From Zelonia costaricensis (taxonomy: Eukaryota; Euglenozoa; Kinetoplastea; Trypanosomatida; Trypanosomatidae), in NCBI GenBank assembly GCA_030849075.1, contig JASAOO010002951.1, positions 1 to 11,556 on the forward strand: 11,556 nucleotides of DNA. Direction: 5' to 3'. The first letter of the stretch is position 1. Each line of letters begins with the position of its first letter. The notes under the pieces are model-generated. The model was not told where the DNA came from. It saw nothing but the letters and a program-made list of their open reading frames with translations, and did no database searches. Shown here piece after piece: positions 7,606-11,556 of this stretch. The position numbers and the translations under genes were made by a program.

Positions 7606-8332
7606 CAGCTTCGCACTTCCTCTTCCCCCTCTTTCACGAACTCTCGCACCGTGTCTCTCCCTCTCTGACTCTCGCGGCCTCCACACGGGTGTACTGGGTG
7701 TGCGCTGCCCCTGCCGCCGCTGCTGTTTTTGTTTCCCCGCCCCGCCCCGCGTACCTCCTCACCTTCAGCACCTTCACAGTGGCACCTTCTCCTCCCTCTC
7801 CACACTAGCGTTGACACTCCAGCGAGTGCTCCCACGGCCCTCCTTTTCCCGCGGGTCACGCCACCCATCGGCCCCCCCCCCCTCCCACCCTCACCGTCCC
7901 CTCCCCCGCTCACCCACTCCTCGCCCCCCCCCCCTCCTCCCTGTTTCGCCATCTCCGTCATCTTCCTCGCGGAGGTGCACGGCGTACGTCACGAATCGGT
8001 ACTTCCCGTGCTGAACAGCGCACCGTCCCACCCTCTTTGCCTTCTTTTCTCTTTGTTGTTGCCTTCCATCGCGCAGCACCGCAGGGTGGATCGACGTACG
8101 TTCTTGTCCGTGTCAGTGCTGCTGAGCCTCCCTGAGAGCAAGGTAGAAGCCGCTCACCGGCCCCTCGTGCTACTTCGCTCTCTCTGTCTGCGAGCCGGTG
8201 TTGAGTCCAAGTGCGCACTCAGCCGCGACGCATTCGCGAGTGTTTGGGTTCGTACGTGTGCGTCTGCTCGTGTGCGCACGTGCGTAGAGTGCAGCGAGCT
8301 GAGCTGAGACTGCGTGCTGTGTGCCATCATCA

Positions 8333-8362
8333 TCTTCCTCTTTTTTTTTCATTGCTCGGCAG
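8333..8362 (+). promoter_or_regulatory. Strong polypyrimidine-AG splice acceptor far upstream of gene 3
   Basis: An 18-base pyrimidine tract with nine consecutive T (8333-8350) is followed by GC-mixed sequence and the first AG at 8361-8362, in CAG|G context after GCTCGG. By trypanosomatid rules this is a good trans-splice acceptor, but it is about 960 bases before the gene 3 start, with better-placed acceptors in between. No credible ORF follows it. Confidence 0.45.
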
Positions 8363-8724
8363 GAGTCGCCCCATCAGGGTGGTCCGCCTCTTTTCCTTGT
8401 TGGTTTCCTTGCGTTGCTCGCTGCGTGTGAGTGCCGTGTCCTGGCATCTTTCCTTGCGCGTTCTCCCCCTTGTAAAAAAAAACTCCCTAACCTCACAAGT
8501 GTTTCGAGATCGGGCCACCTGTCGCCCCCCTCCCTCCCCCCTCCCTCCCTCCCTCGTTAGTCTGCGTGCGTGCGTGTCTGTCGGTCTGTCAGTCTGTGTG
8601 TACAGAGGCGCCTCGCACATGCCGCGTGAAGCTGATTCTCTAATTCCGTCCTCTGTTTCGCCCACACACACACCCTTTCGCTCCTTCCTCCCTGCCTCCC
8701 CCCCCCCACTCACCATCGACCACA

Positions 8725-8725
8725 N
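8725..8725. other. Undetermined base (N)
   Basis: Single n within CACANTGTC, close to two poly-C runs. It marks a low-confidence assembly position rather than biology. Confidence 0.95.
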
Positions 8726-8828
8726 TGTCATTGTAAAGAGTGCCGCTGTCCCCCCCCCCCTCCCCTCTGTGTCATCACTGTGTCTGCCCTTCTCTCCCAC
8801 CATATCCCACTGCGCTGGCCCACTGGTC

Positions 8829-8832
<4 letters not shown>

Positions 8833-8861
<29 letters not shown>
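8833..8861 (+). repeat. (TG)n microsatellite
   Basis: An uninterrupted run of about fourteen TG units, the longest clean TG block in the spacer before gene 3. Confidence 0.95.
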
Positions 8862-9080
8862 TGGCCTTCTTTCTTCACTTTTCGTCTTTCCTTCTGGCGG
8901 TGAGGGGAAGGGTGCCGCGTCAGGCCAAACGCAGTAGAGGGATTTCGCTCGTTTTGTACGCAGCCTGCACGTCTCCGTCAGCCTGCCTCTCCTCGCAGCT
9001 TTTCTCTTCTTCTTCGTTTCACCTCTCCGCATCTTCCCACACCACGACGCCCACAGGTCCGTCGATACTGCTTTCCTTTT

Positions 9081-9106
9081 GGTGTGTGTGGTGGTGGTGG
9101 TGGTGG
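9081..9106 (+). repeat. GTG then GGT microsatellite
   Basis: A short TG run changes into five or so GGT triplets and ends in GGGG. It is G-rich on the transcribed strand, unlike the C/T-rich surroundings. Confidence 0.85.
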
Positions 9107-9138
9107 GGTTCCGTTGGCGACGTCGCAGCTCCCTCACC

Positions 9139-9162
9139 TGCTTTTGTGGTTTCTCTTCACAG
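9139..9162 (+). promoter_or_regulatory. Predicted spliced-leader acceptor for gene 3
   Basis: A T-rich stretch including TTTCTCTTCAC ends in CAG at 9160-9162, followed by GG. Splicing here would leave a 5'UTR of about 159 nt. A second C/T tract (about 9202-9256) precedes further AGs at 9263-9264 and 9276-9277 and a CAG at 9287-9289, which would give a 5'UTR of 32-58 nt. Either set is plausible. Confidence 0.55.
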
Positions 9163-9321
9163 GGAAGCTTGAAACGCACTGCGACGCCACGAGACGCGGC
9201 ACCTCTTCTCCTCCTCCGCTCGCCCCCCCCCCCGCTCCTTCCGTCTTCCATCCTGTGCTGGAAGCCGGCACATCAAGCCACACGTGCAGACACCAACACG
9301 CACAGATACGCCCGCAGCGCC

Positions 9322-11058
9322 ATGTCGCCACGCAACCGCACACCGCACCTGACGTTCCACCCGATCGTCATCGCGTCTGTGGTGGTCTTCATCATCGTGT
9401 TCCTCGCCCTCGGCTACCACACCGGCGTGCGCGAAACCGAGCGCAACTTCCAGCCTCGTCTCTCGGAGCTCTCCGAGATGGAGGCGCAGCTCAAGTCCGA
9501 TCTGGCGGTCTGCAAGGCGGACACCTCTAAGCTAGTGGTGACGGAGAGCAGCAACAATGCGGTGCTGCAGCTGCTGCGGCACGCCGTGTCGGAGATGGAG
9601 ATCGCGCAGCAGGAGGAGGAGGCATTCTACAAGACGGTGGACGAGAAGCGGCAGAACTGCACGCGTGCCAGGGCTGACGTGCAGGTGAAGCTAGACCAGC
9701 GACTCGAGAGTGACAACCTCGTTCGCCTCGAGGTCGAGGACCTGAAGCGCGACATCGATGCCCTTCGAATCTCCATCGCCCAGGCCACCCGCGGCGAGGG
9801 GATGTCGGTGATTATGCTGAACGAGGGCCTCGCCCGGATGCGCCTCCACTACACCACCTGGTGCAGCAAGTTGCCGGGTTGTGTGGTGCGCACCGATGCC
9901 GAGCTGCTGGAGCGCTGGACCAACACGACGGAGAACGAAGAGGCGCTCCGGCGCTTCCTGGAGCGTGACGAGGAGGCGCAGCGGGCGATGACCAACCACA
10001 CTGTCGTGGGCCCGGCTGCGAACTTCACCGACATCAACTTCCTGCCGACGCTCGCCGAGGAGGAGGATGCGACGCCGCTGGCGCATCCGCTCGTCTATTT
10101 CAACCGCAGCATCCTGGAGAAGCCCCTGCGCGGAGTTGATGTCAAGCCCTCACGGCCCCGCACGCACCGTGTCATCACGGCGATTGAGCGCTTCACGGAC
10201 TACGCCCTGTGCGCGTACCGCCACCAGAACCCCAACTACGTCGTCCAGTCACCCTTCCTTCACCTGCCGGCGCAGCAGCGGGACGAGCTGCCGGATGAGC
10301 AGCAGTACCCATCAAAGTCGCAAGGGCAGCTGCACAAGCTCTTTGCGAGCCCGCTGGTGCGGTACTGCGTCCAGTGCAACGCCGACGCATGGCGGCGGGA
10401 GTTCCGCATCGCGTGCTTGCACGACCAGGCGGTGTCGCACTACGGCAGCCACGACTTCTGGGCCGCCCGCTCCCTCATCCAGCCCACGGCGGTCGTGCGC
10501 AACGCGGCCTTCCACTACTATGAGGGGCGCGACTGGTTGCAGAAGAACATTCTGGCCGTCATGCTACACCAGAGCATCAACCGGGACAGCCGCCAGTGCG
10601 ACCGCGCCGTGGACCGGGCGTACGGCTTGCACTACCTGTACCTGAAGGCGAACTTCCCGAACGAAACGAACCTGCACCAGCACATCTCCGACGACCGCGG
10701 CACGCAGTGCAACCCATCGCTGCAGGAGGTGATTGCCCACATCGCGACAGTGCGCAAGCAGGCGCCGCACGCGATCGACCACGTGCACATCTCCATGGTG
10801 GCGGAGCAACGCAGCACGTTGGAGGCCCTGCTGGGCGCCGACGACCCAACCGGGCTTCTTCCGCTACTGCTGCCGGTCTTCGCAGATGCAGAGGCCGAGG
10901 CAGCGATGCCGGGCTTTACGGAGCTCGTCGACCTCGAAATCGCAAGCCGTGCCACGTACCTCGTCATCAACCCCTTCATCAGCACGAGTCGCTACGTCAC
11001 CGAGAACTTCCTGCTTCGTCACCAACTGCAGCCCGACGGCCGCATCTGGACCTTCTGA
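9322..11058 (+). CDS. Type II membrane protein with GDP-fucose O-fucosyltransferase-like C-terminus (578 aa)
   Basis: A short basic N-terminus leads to one hydrophobic segment (about 14-32), a signal anchor typical of Golgi/ER glycosyltransferases with a lumenal C-terminus. Residues 44-157 are rich in charged heptad-like sequence and probably form a coiled-coil stem. Lumenal sequons are at N112, N201, N225, N234, N261 and N447, and there are several Cys (181, 187, 297, 349, 352, 365, 426, 463). The C-terminal third resembles the protein O-fucosyltransferase fold: residues 380-426 follow the family order of helix, hydrophobic strand (ILAVML) and a Cys-ended loop, and 536-566 (VDLEIASRATYLVI then NPFISTSRYV) resembles the terminal D-x-x-I, hydrophobic strand, Ser-rich nucleotide-binding segment. 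The strand is followed by HQSINRDSRQC rather than the family's H-x-R, so the usual catalytic Arg is absent or moved. The N-terminal GxxN nucleotide-binding motif is not seen. The ATG at 9322 is preferred because everything upstream in frame is UTR-like. Substrate is unknown; the enzyme could be inactive. Confidence 0.9.
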   Translation: MSPRNRTPHLTFHPIVIASVVVFIIVFLALGYHTGVRETERNFQPRLSELSEMEAQLKSDLAVCKADTSKLVVTESSNNAVLQLLRHAVSEMEIAQQEEEAFYKTVDEKRQNCTRARADVQVKLDQRLESDNLVRLEVEDLKRDIDALRISIAQATRGEGMSVIMLNEGLARMRLHYTTWCSKLPGCVVRTDAELLERWTNTTENEEALRRFLERDEEAQRAMTNHTVVGPAANFTDINFLPTLAEEEDATPLAHPLVYFNRSILEKPLRGVDVKPSRPRTHRVITAIERFTDYALCAYRHQNPNYVVQSPFLHLPAQQRDELPDEQQYPSKSQGQLHKLFASPLVRYCVQCNADAWRREFRIACLHDQAVSHYGSHDFWAARSLIQPTAVVRNAAFHYYEGRDWLQKNILAVMLHQSINRDSRQCDRAVDRAYGLHYLYLKANFPNETNLHQHISDDRGTQCNPSLQEVIAHIATVRKQAPHAIDHVHISMVAEQRSTLEALLGADDPTGLLPLLLPVFADAEAEAAMPGFTELVDLEIASRATYLVINPFISTSRYVTENFLLRHQLQPDGRIWTF

Positions 11059-11556
11059 TCGCCAAGCGCGGTGCGGTGAGTGACAAGCGAAGGGAGGCAG
11101 CGGAGAAAGGAAGGAAAAAAGGCAACCGAATGCCGCCGCTGCGTGTGTGCTTCTCATGTGTGTGCAAGTGTGCTCGTGCGCTCTGTGTTGATGTGACGCA
11201 CAAAAAAAAATCTGAGAAAACGGCAAACCAACAATTCGGTTGTGTTGTCGATGCTGTGGACGCTGTGTTGACTTGGGCTCTCTGTTTCCCCTCCCCCCCC
11301 CCCTTCACCTCGGATGTGGAGCCACTCCCTCCTGTCTTCTCTTCTCCCTCTCACTATTGCGTGTGAGATGTTTGGCTATACAAGTACAGGCCACTCCAAA
11401 GAACCCAAAAGGAAAAAAGGCCACAGCGCCTTCAGCTGCATCGCACTTTCCAGCTCTTCTTGTGTTTCTTTCCGTTTTCGGAGCCCACAGTTACGGCGCA
11501 TGGGTGGCCCTGTCGTATCCCTAGGCGGCACCCGCCGCCCCCCCCCCCCCCCCCCC
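11059..11556 (+). other. Partial 3'UTR of gene 3
   Basis: No gene seen in the 498 bases after the stop. It has A9 at about 11202-11210, a C-rich run at about 11289-11303, A-rich patches near 11396-11420, and ends in poly-C. Short frames here have no coding character. Transcription probably continues beyond the window. Confidence 0.7.
11538..11556. repeat. Poly-C run at the window end
   Basis: Nineteen consecutive C form the last bases. The window also opens with eight C. Long C homopolymers are typical places where a trypanosomatid assembly stops, so both edges may be contig ends. Confidence 0.9.

Larger units (their letters stand above)
7466..8332 (+). other. C/T-rich spacer between gene 2 and gene 3, upper part
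   Basis: No convincing gene. It contains C runs (7498-7508, about 7869-7879, about 7925-7935), a TG repeat (7535-7554) and a strongly C/T-biased stretch (about 7735-7960). Less biased sequence follows at about 7970-8330. Frames that stay open here encode Pro/Ser/Arg-rich low-complexity peptides with no recognisable domain. Confidence 0.6.
8363..9138 (+). other. Pyrimidine-rich spacer upstream of gene 3
   Basis: No gene supported. It has A9 at about 8474-8482, CCCT-type repeats (about 8525-8555), several poly-C runs (about 8699-8707 and 8750-8760), an undetermined base at 8725, a TG repeat (8833-8861) and a GGT repeat (about 9089-9104). An ORF-like frame crosses the undetermined base but consists mainly of Ser, Pro, Leu, Val and Cys from repeats. 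Confidence 0.6.

Noticed and set aside
7729..8307. 192-residue + frame in the gene 2 to gene 3 spacer
   Set aside because: Pro/Ser-rich translation of C/T tracts with long poly-C runs; no coding-like codon use or conserved motif.
8484..8496. CCCTAA telomere-like unit
   Set aside because: A single copy only, inside ordinary spacer; no tandem array.
3374..8861. Repeated TG blocks considered as a CRISPR or satellite array
   Set aside because: They are simple dinucleotide microsatellites of different lengths with no unique spacers of constant size.
8211..8903. 230-residue + frame crossing the undetermined base
   Set aside because: Runs through TG and C repeats and an N; the peptide is dominated by Ser, Pro, Leu, Val and Cys repeats.
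9079..9321. N-terminal extension of gene 3 upstream of the ATG
   Set aside because: It would start at TTG, translate a GGT repeat and a polypyrimidine tract, and cross the predicted splice acceptors; the ATG at 9322 directly precedes a signal anchor.

Overview
The window looks like nuclear DNA of a trypanosomatid, most probably Leishmania or a close relative. It holds three long intronless genes, all on the + strand, with strong G/C preference at third codon positions. They are separated by 1.0 and 2.6 kb of pyrimidine-rich spacer containing (TG)n microsatellites, poly-C runs and polypyrimidine-AG signals of the kind used for spliced-leader trans-splicing. There is no bacterial operon architecture and no prokaryotic promoter or RBS logic. 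The organism call is inferred from architecture and composition, not from a database match.

Layout: (1) 35-3292 encodes a large multi-pass membrane protein of unknown function, with a glycosylatable loop and a disordered acidic tail; its frame stays open to the window edge. (2) 3293-4298 is the 3'UTR of gene 1 plus the 5' region of gene 2, with TG repeats, a T10 run, an A-rich patch and a good splice acceptor at 4233-4234. (3) 4299-6758 encodes an 819-residue alpha-helical protein that I tentatively relate to the Nup85 class of nuclear-pore scaffold proteins. (4) 6759-9321 is a long spacer with no convincing gene. It contains a non-repetitive block at about 7195-7465 that resembles a SIDER2-type degenerate retroposon and carries two adjacent hairpins. 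It also has a 12-bp palindrome, very C-rich tracts, an unexpected strong acceptor at 8361-8362, an ambiguous base at 8725, and acceptors close to gene 3. (5) 9322-11058 encodes a 578-residue type II membrane protein: signal anchor, coiled-coil stem, and a C-terminal region resembling the GDP-fucose protein O-fucosyltransferase fold but with an altered catalytic-arginine motif. (6) 11059-11556 is the partial 3'UTR of gene 3, ending in a 19-C run where the window stops.

The genes are probably co-transcribed as part of one polycistronic unit and matured separately by trans-splicing and polyadenylation. Trypanosomatid neighbours usually share no pathway, so no joint function should be read from the order. 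The most interesting items are the fucosyltransferase-like protein with the altered motif, the retroposon-like block in the gene 2 to gene 3 spacer, and the orphan splice acceptor in the same spacer.
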